From: a virus
Length of the DNA stretch: 25,999 nt
IMG/VR virus record: IMGVR_UViG_3300023178_002735
Span: 1-25,999 of that record
Strand: one strand, 5' to 3'
Shown here in pieces: positions 1-8,600 of this stretch (position 1 is its first letter; each line of letters begins with the position of its first letter). The notes under the pieces were generated by a model, which was not told where the DNA came from, ran no database searches, and was given only the letters and a program-made list of their open reading frames with translations. The position numbers and the translations under genes were made by a program.

Positions 1-171
1 GTTGTTGCTTAAACGTTTAGGATCCATTGAACCTCTTGCACGTTCAAACTCTACATCACAACTGTCACAACGAAACACACACATCGTTAATTCACGCTTG
101 TAGGTGTGTTCCTTGCCTGTTTTGCTAATGCGAACGTGTCGGGTTTGCTTTTTATATTCGTTCAAATACAT
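1..171 (-). CDS. Zinc-ribbon-like conserved phage protein (5' part only)
   Basis: Leftward reading frame that starts at ATG (complement of 169-171) and runs open for 57 codons off the window edge. It begins MYLNEYKKQTRHVRISKTGK and contains Cys31, Cys35 and Cys38; the Cys35-x-x-Cys38 pair followed by a basic stretch (ERARGSMDPKRLSNN) looks like the first knuckle of a zinc ribbon, with a second pair expected beyond the window. From memory this resembles small conserved hypothetical proteins of T4-like cyanophages, sometimes placed near HNH or zinc-finger families; the function is unknown. It is the only gene on the minus strand and diverges from the IscA-like gene across a 61-bp gap. No clear ribosome binding site is visible before its ATG. 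The coding sense is well supported by the open frame and composition; the functional name is not. Confidence 0.72.
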   Translation of the reverse strand, partial: MYLNEYKKQTRHVRISKTGKEHTYKRELTMCVFRCDSCDVEFERARGSMDPKRLSNN

Positions 172-232
172 AATTATATTTACATTAAGATTATAAAATT
201 ATCTAATAAATAGTAATAACGAAAGGAAAAAT
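172..232. promoter_or_regulatory. Divergent intergenic promoter region
   Basis: This very AT-rich 61-bp gap separates the leftward zinc-ribbon gene from the rightward IscA-like gene, so it must hold signals for both. On the plus strand it contains a late-type octamer (205-212) and the ribosome binding site AAAGGA (222-227). I see no clear sigma-70 pair for the leftward gene. Confidence 0.5.
205..212 (+). promoter_or_regulatory. Putative T4-type late promoter (AATAAATA)
   Basis: AATAAATA lies 20 nt upstream of the IscA-like ATG. The T4 late sigma factor (gp55) recognises TATAAATA and no -35 box, and marine T4-like phages are known to use looser versions. Five further copies at equivalent positions in this window support it. 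It would drive the IscA-like gene and the giant fibre gene behind it. Confidence 0.55.
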
Positions 233-598
233 ATGAGTATCTGCACCTTGACTGACGCTGCAAAAGCACAAATTGATTTATTATGTGAAGAAAATGCGTG
301 TTATGCAATTAGTTTAAACTTAAAAGGCGGAGGTTGTGCAGGATTCGAGTATGAATGGGGAATGATGATGTCCCCTGAAGAGCTTGAAGAAGGTGACGAA
401 GTAATTAAAACAGACAATAACTGTACTTTTGTAATAGGTAAACACTCATTAATGTTCTTAATCGGTACAGAAATAGACTACAAAAAAGATCTAATGGGAT
501 CTATGTTTGAAGTAAACAATCCTAACGCACAATCAGCTTGTGGATGTGGTGTTAGTGTAAACTTTGATATGGATAAATTAGCAGATCCTGCAATATAA
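233..598 (+). CDS. IscA/HesB-like A-type iron-sulfur carrier protein
   Basis: A 121-aa protein of the HesB/IscA/ErpA family, which carries and delivers Fe-S clusters to apo-proteins in the cytoplasm. The family signature is present: a glycine-rich GGGCAGFEY segment (residues 32-40) with Cys35, and a C-terminal CGCG with Cys103 and Cys105, so all three cluster-binding cysteines are kept. Length is typical for the family. The start is chosen from AAAGGA at 222-227 and the late-type octamer at 205-212. The stop lies 14 nt before the giant fibre gene, so the two are probably co-transcribed late in infection. HesB-like genes are known in marine T4-like phages as auxiliary metabolic genes. What it serves here (host Fe-S proteins, phage enzymes or a virion part) is inference. 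Confidence 0.88.
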   Translation: MSICTLTDAAKAQIDLLCEENACYAISLNLKGGGCAGFEYEWGMMMSPEELEEGDEVIKTDNNCTFVIGKHSLMFLIGTEIDYKKDLMGSMFEVNNPNAQSACGCGVSVNFDMDKLADPAI

Positions 599-612
599 AC
601 GGAGCAATATAA

Positions 613-3600
613 ATGGCAAAGCAAGAAATTGATATCGGCATTGAAGGTAACGACGGCACAGGCGATAGTATTCGCGAGTCGTTTCGTAAAGTAAACGAAA
701 ACTTTCAAGAACTTTATGCTGTATTTGGAATCGGAGGTCAGATATCATTTACTGATCTAAGTGATACACCAAACAACTATGAAGGAAATGAAAATAAAGT
801 TGCCATTGTTAGATCAGACGGTAGTGGAATAAACTTATTAGAACTTGCGTCAGACAACAGTTTAAATGGTGATGCAGATACTATAGGTTTTGACTTTAGT
901 GTTGACGGTAAGGTAATATTAAGACAGCTAGTATCTAAAGTATCTAATGACCCTGCTCCGGTATTAGGTGGACCTTTAGATGCAGCTACACAACCAATTG
1001 CAGCAGTAAGTGTAGACCAAGATGCAGTTGACACTTTTAATGCTGTTCATAGAACTCCAGATAGTCTTATTACAATAGATGATTTAGTTATTAACAAAGC
1101 ATTTGCTGATAGAAACTATCAATCAAAAGACGTTGCAGGCGGTGGTTTACGTTTAGGTGATGAACCAGAAAGTGCAAGCATTTATACATTGACTGCAACT
1201 GGTATTTCTATTGGTAACCTTACTATACCAGGCCACGGATTAACTGAAGCATATAATGGCGCAGGATTTATTTTTAATTCAACAGGCGACGATCCGTTTG
1301 GAGTTGTAACTGGACAAACCTATTATATAAAAATCGTAAATGCTGATGCTATTGCATTATACGAAACAGAGCAGAATGCAATTAATTCTACAGGACGTAT
1401 ACCTCTAGCAGGAGGAACAGGTGTTTTTAGCATTGTTGATGCAGCGTATGATCCGGAATTAGAAGGTAATTGGTTAAGCAATATTGCTCTTCCAAGAAAA
1501 TCTATAGTCAGACGTCAAGGCGATTCAATGACAGGTGCTCTTAACTTGTTTGACCATCCAGGCGAACTTGTTGGTACGGGCTTACCAAATGGACCTGATG
1601 ATTTACAGGCTGCAACAAAACTTTATGTAGATAATGCAGCATCGTTTACTAATGTTAATCTTTATGTAAGCACTAGCGGCGACGACAGAATGATAGGTGT
1701 GCCAAAAGGTAAAGAAGGTAGAGCACCTGCATATTCTTATAGAACTGTTAATGCCGCAGCTCGCAAAGCAGAAGAAATAATGATTGCTGCACCTGCAGAG
1801 CCAGGACCATATATGCAAACAATGACATATGGAACAGGTGCAAATAATAGTGCTATCGTGACTGCCGGTGTTGGAGCACCTAATGCAGAAGCTGTAAATG
1901 CAAGAGCTTTAATTACAGCTAACAAAGAATTTATTGCAAAAGAAGTTACAGGTTATATTGATGCAACATATCCTAGTTTTGCAGGAACATACAATGTTGA
2001 AACTTGTCAACGTGATGTTGGATATATACTAGACAGTGTTACGTTAGATTCATTGTTAGGTGAAAACGCAAACTACCTGTCACGCTGGTCCGGCATAAGA
2101 TATTATTCAAATGTTAGTGCGCAAAAAGCAATTGGTTCTCAACTTGTTGAAACTGTAGCAGGTATAGAATATGCCAAAACTCTTGTAAATCAAATTGTAA
2201 CTGGTACACCTATTACAACGCTATATCAAACTCGTGTTACGCAAGTAGCAGGAACACTTCCTGATCCAGTCGCACAGATAGATGATAGACTAGATGCTAA
2301 GTTTGATATTATTTTAGGAATTATCGATGGTCCGACAGCAGGTGTTCTTAATGCACCGAGTATAGTAGACGGAACAACTGTTTACAAAATTAATGCAACG
2401 AACGGCAACTTAGGATTTATCGACCAAGCTGATCCTGAAAATACAGATATTATTCCAGGTAAAGTAGTTCGTGGGAAAAATTCAGGAGCAATTGGACGTA
2501 TTATTGATTACAGATACGAAGCTGGGCCACGAGTAGTTGGCGTTTCTGAAACAGATGAAATAGAAGTGCAACTACTTGAACCTGTAGAGTTTGAGCCAGG
2601 TGAAGAACTTGAATATGGTAACTATGTAAGAAATACACAAATAAGTATTAGAATTGAATCAGGTATATATGAAGAAGATTATCCAATTCGTGTGCCTGCT
2701 AACGTATCTGTAAAAGGTGATGAATTTAGACGAGTTATTATACGTCCAAAGGATCGTGTTTCACAATCACGCTATGCAAATACTTTTTTCTATAGAGATG
2801 CAGAATTCGATGGCTTAATTTTAGGACCTAGCAGCATCCAGAATATTTCATTTACTCCACAGCCAGATGCATTACGACCTGCTGCTGTTTATTCTATATC
2901 ACAATACTCAACCGATAAGTTAGGTAAAAATGCAGAATTTGATATAACAATAGATAGTAATGGTGCTGTAGCAAATGTAGTAGTAACTAATGTAGGTAAG
3001 GATTTCCAAGCCGGCGAACGTATTGTAATTGATGATGAATTTTTAGGTAATCAAGGTGCAGCAAATGTTCTTATAGAAGTCACTGATGTGCCTGCAGGAA
3101 TTAAGTATGTAAATCCTCTTACTGATGCAGTAGATGGATATTTTGGTTACCACTATTTAACTAAACCAGACAGCTTGGTTAATACAGGATCAGGATATGA
3201 AAATGTAGGTAACTGGGAAACCAATGCACTTACATTAATTGATAATAAAGAATTTATTCAAGAGCAAGTTGTTAACTATGTCGAAACTACATATCCTTCA
3301 CTTATTGGTAGTGCAGGATATTCTAGAGCAAAATGTTCAAGAGATGCTGGACTTATTGTTGATGCACTTATAAAAGATTTCCGTAACGGCGGCAACGAAT
3401 TTAGTTTAGAAGCCCAAGGTCAATACTATGCAGGTGCAGTTGAAGCAGGAACTGAAGATGAAACAGTTGCAGGAATAGAACACATTTACACAATTGTTTC
3501 AAAGTTAATAAAAGGCGAAGCACCAACTACGCTTTACGGACCAAATGGTGATGTTCCACAAACAGGTGTAAATCTAGACTATGCCGTAGATTTGTTTAAT

Positions 3601-5697
3601 GGGTCAGGCGAACCAGATTTTTGGGAAGCAGGCAAAACGTATAGATTAGGAAATGTAGTTAAATTTACAGCCGCACAGGTTGATCGTTATTATACTCCAT
3701 CTAAAGAACATACCTCTGGTACACAATTTGATGCTCCTGAGGTTGCACAATTTTGGAGGGAAATTGACGGACCTACTACTGTAACTAGAAACTTAATTAA
3801 TACAGTACAGTTTGCATTTAATTCGGAATACAATCCACCGTTACGCAATGACGAAATGGATGTGTTCTTAATGAATGATGCAACTATTTTGCGTAATATT
3901 ACTGTACAAGGACACGGTGGATTTATGCTTGTACTTGATCCTGAAGGACAAGTGCTTACTAAATCTCCTTATGTACAAACAGGATCCAGTTTCTCGCAAT
4001 CGGTAAACAAACAAGATTTTAGAGGTGGATTGTTTGTTGACGCATTTGTTGGTAACTCAGCTGTACAAGTAACTGAAAAGGTTGACGGAAGCAACTTTAG
4101 ATTAGCAATAAAAAGTTTAGGAAGTCAATCAGAACCACAAGGATTGTTTGTAAGACGTCCGCAAGTACCTTGTGCATTTTATGTGGACGGAAGACGATTC
4201 CAGGTCAATGCTGTTACTAATTACAACCCAGCAGCAGGCACAGCAGAAATTATCTTAGATCCTAGTTCAAATGATGGAGTTGGATTTACTGGAGTAACAA
4301 GTCAATTATCTACAGGTATTGATTTGGACAGTGTAGGAACATTTGAATTTAACGAAGAAAAGTGTGCTAGAGATTCAGGATACATTATTGATGGTGCAAA
4401 ATATGATACAGTATTAGGAACCAACTATAACAGCACTTACAACGGACTTGCATATCAAAGAGCAACAGGTGACTATGTGCAATCTAATCAACAATCACAA
4501 ACTACCGGTGCTATAGAATTTGCAAGAGATGAAGTGCTTGCACTTACAGAAGTAGATGATTATGTTCTTGCAGAAACTAGAGTTACTGCTGCATTTGATT
4601 CGGTTGTCTCCATAATCCAAATTGATGCAGACAATGCAGATCCATTACTAGCTGATATAACAATCGGCGGAAATAATATTCCTGCACTAGTCTTTCCTGC
4701 GCCTGATAACTTACCAACACCGGCTGCTGAAAATGCAGCATTAAGATTGCAAGCAAACAGAGAATTCTTAGCTGATGAAGTTGTTGCCTTTGTAAATGCA
4801 GGTTCACCTCCTGCAGGATATGATGAAGATAAATGTGCAAGAGATGTAAGATATATTGTTGACGCACTAACATATGACATTTTATATGGTGGTAATAGTG
4901 CAACTATTACTAATGCAAGGGCATATCTTGACGGTGCAGTAGCACAATTACCTGTAGATCAAAGAACAGCAACTGGTGATGCTTATGCACATCTTGCTAC
5001 AGTAGTAGCAACAGTAGTTACAGATGCTACAGGTGTACCAACAGTAGTACCAACAGCAGGAAACGCTACAGGTCAGTCAGCAGCAGGAGCAGCTGGTACA
5101 GCAACAGAAACAGCTATTTTGACACAAAGAATTGGGTTAATTGAAACAGTTGCAAGAGATGCAAATTTAAATTCAGTTCCTGATAATCCAACTTATCCTG
5201 ACTATGAAACTTTAATGAATGATACAGATCTACACGCAGCAGCTAATGACATTGCTGCAAATAGAACTCTTATTGTGCATAGAACAGTACAAAGTGTAGA
5301 TTCGCCGATTCCTATCACCCTACAAACAGCTGGTAACAGAAGTATGTTAGGCAATGACTTTACACAAATTAATGATTTAGGATACGGATTGGTTGCTGTA
5401 AACGGTGCATTGTCAGAAATGGTTAGTATGTTTACATACTATTGTTATGCATCTTACTATAGTAAAAACGGTGCTGAAATTAGATCACTAACAGGCTCAT
5501 CGTGTTATGGTGAATTTGGTCTAGTTGCTGAAGGTGCTGATCCAAACGAAATTCCAGACGGAGTTGAACTTTATGAAGATATGGTTCAACCTGCAAAAGC
5601 TTTTACTAATGATGTAATTTTACATCTTACAGGACCAATAATTGCCGGTGAAGGAGATGTTTTAGTTCAAGATATTACTTTAGCTCAAGGAGTGTAG
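613..5697 (+). CDS. Giant tail-fibre/virion protein, N-terminal part (frame-split)
   Basis: This 1,694-codon frame begins MAKQEIDIGIEGNDGTGDSI and carries the ~36-residue N-terminal module shared with the genes at 9903 and 16588, probably the docking end on the tail. Further along are a fibre-type ATKLYVD motif (~residue 340), a conserved LYVSTSGDDR block, a pectate-lyase/DUF1565-like beta-helix segment (SGIYEEDYPIRVPANVSVKGD region, nt ~2650-2730), and four copies of an EF...KC.RD..YI.DA repeat near residues 430-500, 875-935, 1245-1285 and 1375-1440. It stops at TAG 5695-5697, but typical coding sequence resumes at once in the -1 frame and continues to 9755, so this is almost surely the first part of one ~3,047-aa gene. 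ACGGAG at 599-604 is the ribosome binding site. Extracellular, virion-borne host recognition is the likely role. Confidence 0.85.
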   Translation: MAKQEIDIGIEGNDGTGDSIRESFRKVNENFQELYAVFGIGGQISFTDLSDTPNNYEGNENKVAIVRSDGSGINLLELASDNSLNGDADTIGFDFSVDGKVILRQLVSKVSNDPAPVLGGPLDAATQPIAAVSVDQDAVDTFNAVHRTPDSLITIDDLVINKAFADRNYQSKDVAGGGLRLGDEPESASIYTLTATGISIGNLTIPGHGLTEAYNGAGFIFNSTGDDPFGVVTGQTYYIKIVNADAIALYETEQNAINSTGRIPLAGGTGVFSIVDAAYDPELEGNWLSNIALPRKSIVRRQGDSMTGALNLFDHPGELVGTGLPNGPDDLQAATKLYVDNAASFTNVNLYVSTSGDDRMIGVPKGKEGRAPAYSYRTVNAAARKAEEIMIAAPAEPGPYMQTMTYGTGANNSAIVTAGVGAPNAEAVNARALITANKEFIAKEVTGYIDATYPSFAGTYNVETCQRDVGYILDSVTLDSLLGENANYLSRWSGIRYYSNVSAQKAIGSQLVETVAGIEYAKTLVNQIVTGTPITTLYQTRVTQVAGTLPDPVAQIDDRLDAKFDIILGIIDGPTAGVLNAPSIVDGTTVYKINATNGNLGFIDQADPENTDIIPGKVVRGKNSGAIGRIIDYRYEAGPRVVGVSETDEIEVQLLEPVEFEPGEELEYGNYVRNTQISIRIESGIYEEDYPIRVPANVSVKGDEFRRVIIRPKDRVSQSRYANTFFYRDAEFDGLILGPSSIQNISFTPQPDALRPAAVYSISQYSTDKLGKNAEFDITIDSNGAVANVVVTNVGKDFQAGERIVIDDEFLGNQGAANVLIEVTDVPAGIKYVNPLTDAVDGYFGYHYLTKPDSLVNTGSGYENVGNWETNALTLIDNKEFIQEQVVNYVETTYPSLIGSAGYSRAKCSRDAGLIVDALIKDFRNGGNEFSLEAQGQYYAGAVEAGTEDETVAGIEHIYTIVSKLIKGEAPTTLYGPNGDVPQTGVNLDYAVDLFNGSGEPDFWEAGKTYRLGNVVKFTAAQVDRYYTPSKEHTSGTQFDAPEVAQFWREIDGPTTVTRNLINTVQFAFNSEYNPPLRNDEMDVFLMNDATILRNITVQGHGGFMLVLDPEGQVLTKSPYVQTGSSFSQSVNKQDFRGGLFVDAFVGNSAVQVTEKVDGSNFRLAIKSLGSQSEPQGLFVRRPQVPCAFYVDGRRFQVNAVTNYNPAAGTAEIILDPSSNDGVGFTGVTSQLSTGIDLDSVGTFEFNEEKCARDSGYIIDGAKYDTVLGTNYNSTYNGLAYQRATGDYVQSNQQSQTTGAIEFARDEVLALTEVDDYVLAETRVTAAFDSVVSIIQIDADNADPLLADITIGGNNIPALVFPAPDNLPTPAAENAALRLQANREFLADEVVAFVNAGSPPAGYDEDKCARDVRYIVDALTYDILYGGNSATITNARAYLDGAVAQLPVDQRTATGDAYAHLATVVATVVTDATGVPTVVPTAGNATGQSAAGAAGTATETAILTQRIGLIETVARDANLNSVPDNPTYPDYETLMNDTDLHAAANDIAANRTLIVHRTVQSVDSPIPITLQTAGNRSMLGNDFTQINDLGYGLVAVNGALSEMVSMFTYYCYASYYSKNGAEIRSLTGSSCYGEFGLVAEGADPNEIPDGVELYEDMVQPAKAFTNDVILHLTGPIIAGEGDVLVQDITLAQGV
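5652..5697 (+). other. -1 frame break inside giant fibre gene
   Basis: The upstream frame ends at TAG 5695-5697, while the downstream frame is open from 5652 (after a TGA at 5649-5651) to 9755. The reading frame must therefore shift by -1 somewhere in 5652-5697. Re-adding one base, for example a third G at 5694, joins the two halves without loss. No canonical X-XXY-YYZ slippery heptamer in the upstream frame is visible. A one-base deletion or sequencing error is the simplest reading, with a programmed shift as the alternative. Confidence 0.8.
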
Positions 5698-8600
5698 CAG
5701 TTTCGACAAGTAACACAGGCGGATCTCAAACAGTTTACTTAACTTCTATTAATGGTGCTTTTGATACAACAAATCCAATTGTTAATCAAACAGGACCAGT
5801 TAACTACGGTGCACCAAGCATTCCTGTAAGAGTTGATAGTACAGGTTATAGAAATGATGCAGAAAGTCTTAACATTTATGTATACGATATGAAAGATCCT
5901 CCATCAAATAGATCTGAGTTCGACGTGTACCATCCTGCTCGTCCAGCTTTTGCAAGATATGAAGTTGCTAATGTTGAACAATCTGATCACATACTCGGTT
6001 CATATCAAAATGTAGGTGATGAACCTACAAGCGAAGTAGCTGCTACCTTTACAGGTGGACCTAATGCAACTGCGTCTGAAATCAATGCAAACTTTACAAT
6101 TACAAAAACTATTAATGGTGGTTACGGAGTTATTGTAACTAACGCAGGTTCGGGCTATAGAGCAGACGACTCATTTTTAATTACTGGCGATTTGTTAGGT
6201 GGTGCTACACCAGCTAATGATGCGACTATTACTATTACAGAAGTAGACGGAGGCACACCTACAACTGGAGCAATCAGTGGTGTTACAATTACTGGTACAA
6301 TTGCAGTGGAAGATAGTACACCATACTATACTGGAACAGTATACAAATTAAACTTTAGTACAGGGGATGCACAATTTAGTCAAAATGGTTTGTTGAACGA
6401 AGTTCCTTTTGGTACTATGATACAATATCGTAGAAACCAAACTCACATTATCAGCGATCTAGCAAGACCTGATGTACTTACAATACGTCCTTCAACTGCT
6501 GTGATATTTGACGAAAACCCAAATTTTGTTTACAGATCAATTAGTTTCTTAACATCTAACAGTTTGGGCGAGGCATTACCAGCAAATACTTCTCAAGCAG
6601 GATTTGACGAAGGTTATGACTATATTAGAATGTTAATAGAGAGTTCCAAAGCTCAAGAAACAATAGATACTGTATATGACACTGACGGAACAACGAAACT
6701 TACAGGCGGAACAACTAAAGGTGGCACAGCTGGGGACGTTGTACTTGCTTTACAGCCTGTATTAGATGACAATGAGATTTTTAGATTAAACAATAACCTT
6801 AGAACTCCAATTACTAATAGACCTATTGGATGGAATGTAGATAGTTTAGCAACATTTGCTCCAATCATAACTTGGCAAGGTAAGAAGCATTATGTTTATA
6901 ATGCAAGAGGTGTTAAGGCAACTGCTGTCAACACAAATATTACAAGTACTACACAGGCAAATCCTGTAGTTGTAACATACGATACTGACATTAATTTAGA
7001 AAATGGACAACTAGTTTCATTTAGTGGTGTTGTAGGAATGACCGAATTAAATGGTAATAGCTACTATATAGGAAATGTAACTAGCACAACAGTAGAATTA
7101 TATACTGACAGCGGTTTATCAACAGGGGTAGACGGTACAGTTTTTGCATTACCGGCTACAGCAGGAACATTAAGTACAGTTAGAGATTTAATTGTTCCTA
7201 CAGCAGAAGATAACGATTATCAGCTAGTTGATCTTTTTGATATTGATACTATTAACCAAACTAATGCTACAGGTATACATACTCCTGTCGTTTTAGGTTC
7301 TGAATTAGTTACTATTAGAGCAGGTCTAAAAGCAGGATCACTTGCAGACGTTACAGTTAATATTTCAACTTGTCGTGCAACAGGACACGACTTCCTAGAT
7401 ATTGGTACTGGTGGATTTAACACAAGTAACTATCCGAATGTTATTTTTGGTGAACCAGGAGAAAAAGACGAATCTAAAGAAACTGTTGAACGTGGTAAAG
7501 GTCGTGTGTTCTTTGTAAGTACAGACCAAAATGGTATCTTTAGAGTTGGTAAGTTCTTTAGCGTTGACCAAGGTACTGGTACAGTTACATTTAGTGCGTC
7601 AATTGCGCTGTCAGATGTTGACGGCTTAGGCTTTAAACGTGGTGTTGTTGTTACTGAATTCTCAACAGATACAGCAATGACTGATAATGCATCAGACTCA
7701 GTACCAACAGAAGGTGCTGTTCGTGGTTACGTGAATAGACGTTTAGGTTATGATGTAAACGGTAATCCAGTTTCGAACAAACTAGGACCAGGTGTTCTTG
7801 CTCCAAACGGTGCTGTTCCGATGACGGATGATCTTAATGCAAACAATAACACTATTACTAACTTAAAAGCACCGAATTCAGATTCAGATGCAGCAACTAA
7901 AGCATACGTTGATGCAAGTACTGCTGGCTTAGACGAATTAAAAGATCTACGTTCTATAGAATACAATGATTATGATCAAGGTCAATTAATAGTTGCTACA
8001 GGTTTAAAGAAGCTGATATTATCAGCTGGATCAATTGTAGGCAATTCTTTTGATGTTTGCGATGTTATTACAGGCAATGAATCAGGAGCTACTGGAAATA
8101 TTGTAGATATTGAAGAAGGTCTTGTTGCTAGTGAAGGCGCTATTGTAGTTGTTACATATACCCCAGTTACTGGAGAATTTAGTGACGGTAAACCAGTAGG
8201 CAATTCTCTTCCTGCAGATACAATTACAGCACCAGGAGGCAAGCAAGGTTTAGTAGTAGATGGTCCTGTAGATGAATGGGCAAATGGTGTATATTCTTCT
8301 GCAAGTGATGTTACTGTAACAACTAATAGAATAATCACACAAGATTTGAATGGAGATGTAACCGACCGTTACACTGAAATTGATGTACAGATTAAAGCTA
8401 ACACTATCCGTAATGCAGATATAGCAGCAGACGCAGCAATTGCACAAAGTAAACTGAATTTAAATGCAGCAACTACTAGAGCAAATCCTGTAAACATCAA
8501 TCAAAGTGATTTAGGTGTTGCAAGTTTTGATAGTAATATCTTTACTTCTACTAATGGCTGGTTAACTATTGAAAATGGTGATTTACCTCTTAGAACAATA

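Noticed and set aside
4560-4903. Two overlapping antisense ORFs of 106 codons opposite the giant fibre gene
   Set aside because: They overlap each other and a strongly supported plus-strand coding region, and their biased compositions (Ser/Ala-rich, or Leu/Gln/His-rich) are what the complement of AT-rich fibre repeats gives.
5652-5697. Classical programmed -1 slippery site at either frame break
   Set aside because: Checking the upstream-frame codons in 5652-5697 and 17632-17653 shows no X-XXY-YYZ heptamer, and no obvious stable hairpin directly after; an indel is more economical, although non-canonical recoding is not excluded.
5695-5740. Stop-codon readthrough or TAG recoding at the end of the 1,694-codon frame
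   Set aside because: After TAG the same frame reaches TAA at about 5740 with poor sense; the good coding continues in the -1 frame, so suppression would not rebuild the protein.
7982-8338. 118-codon antisense ORF within the second half of the giant fibre
   Set aside because: No ribosome binding site, no recognisable domain, and it lies fully inside conserved plus-strand fibre sequence.
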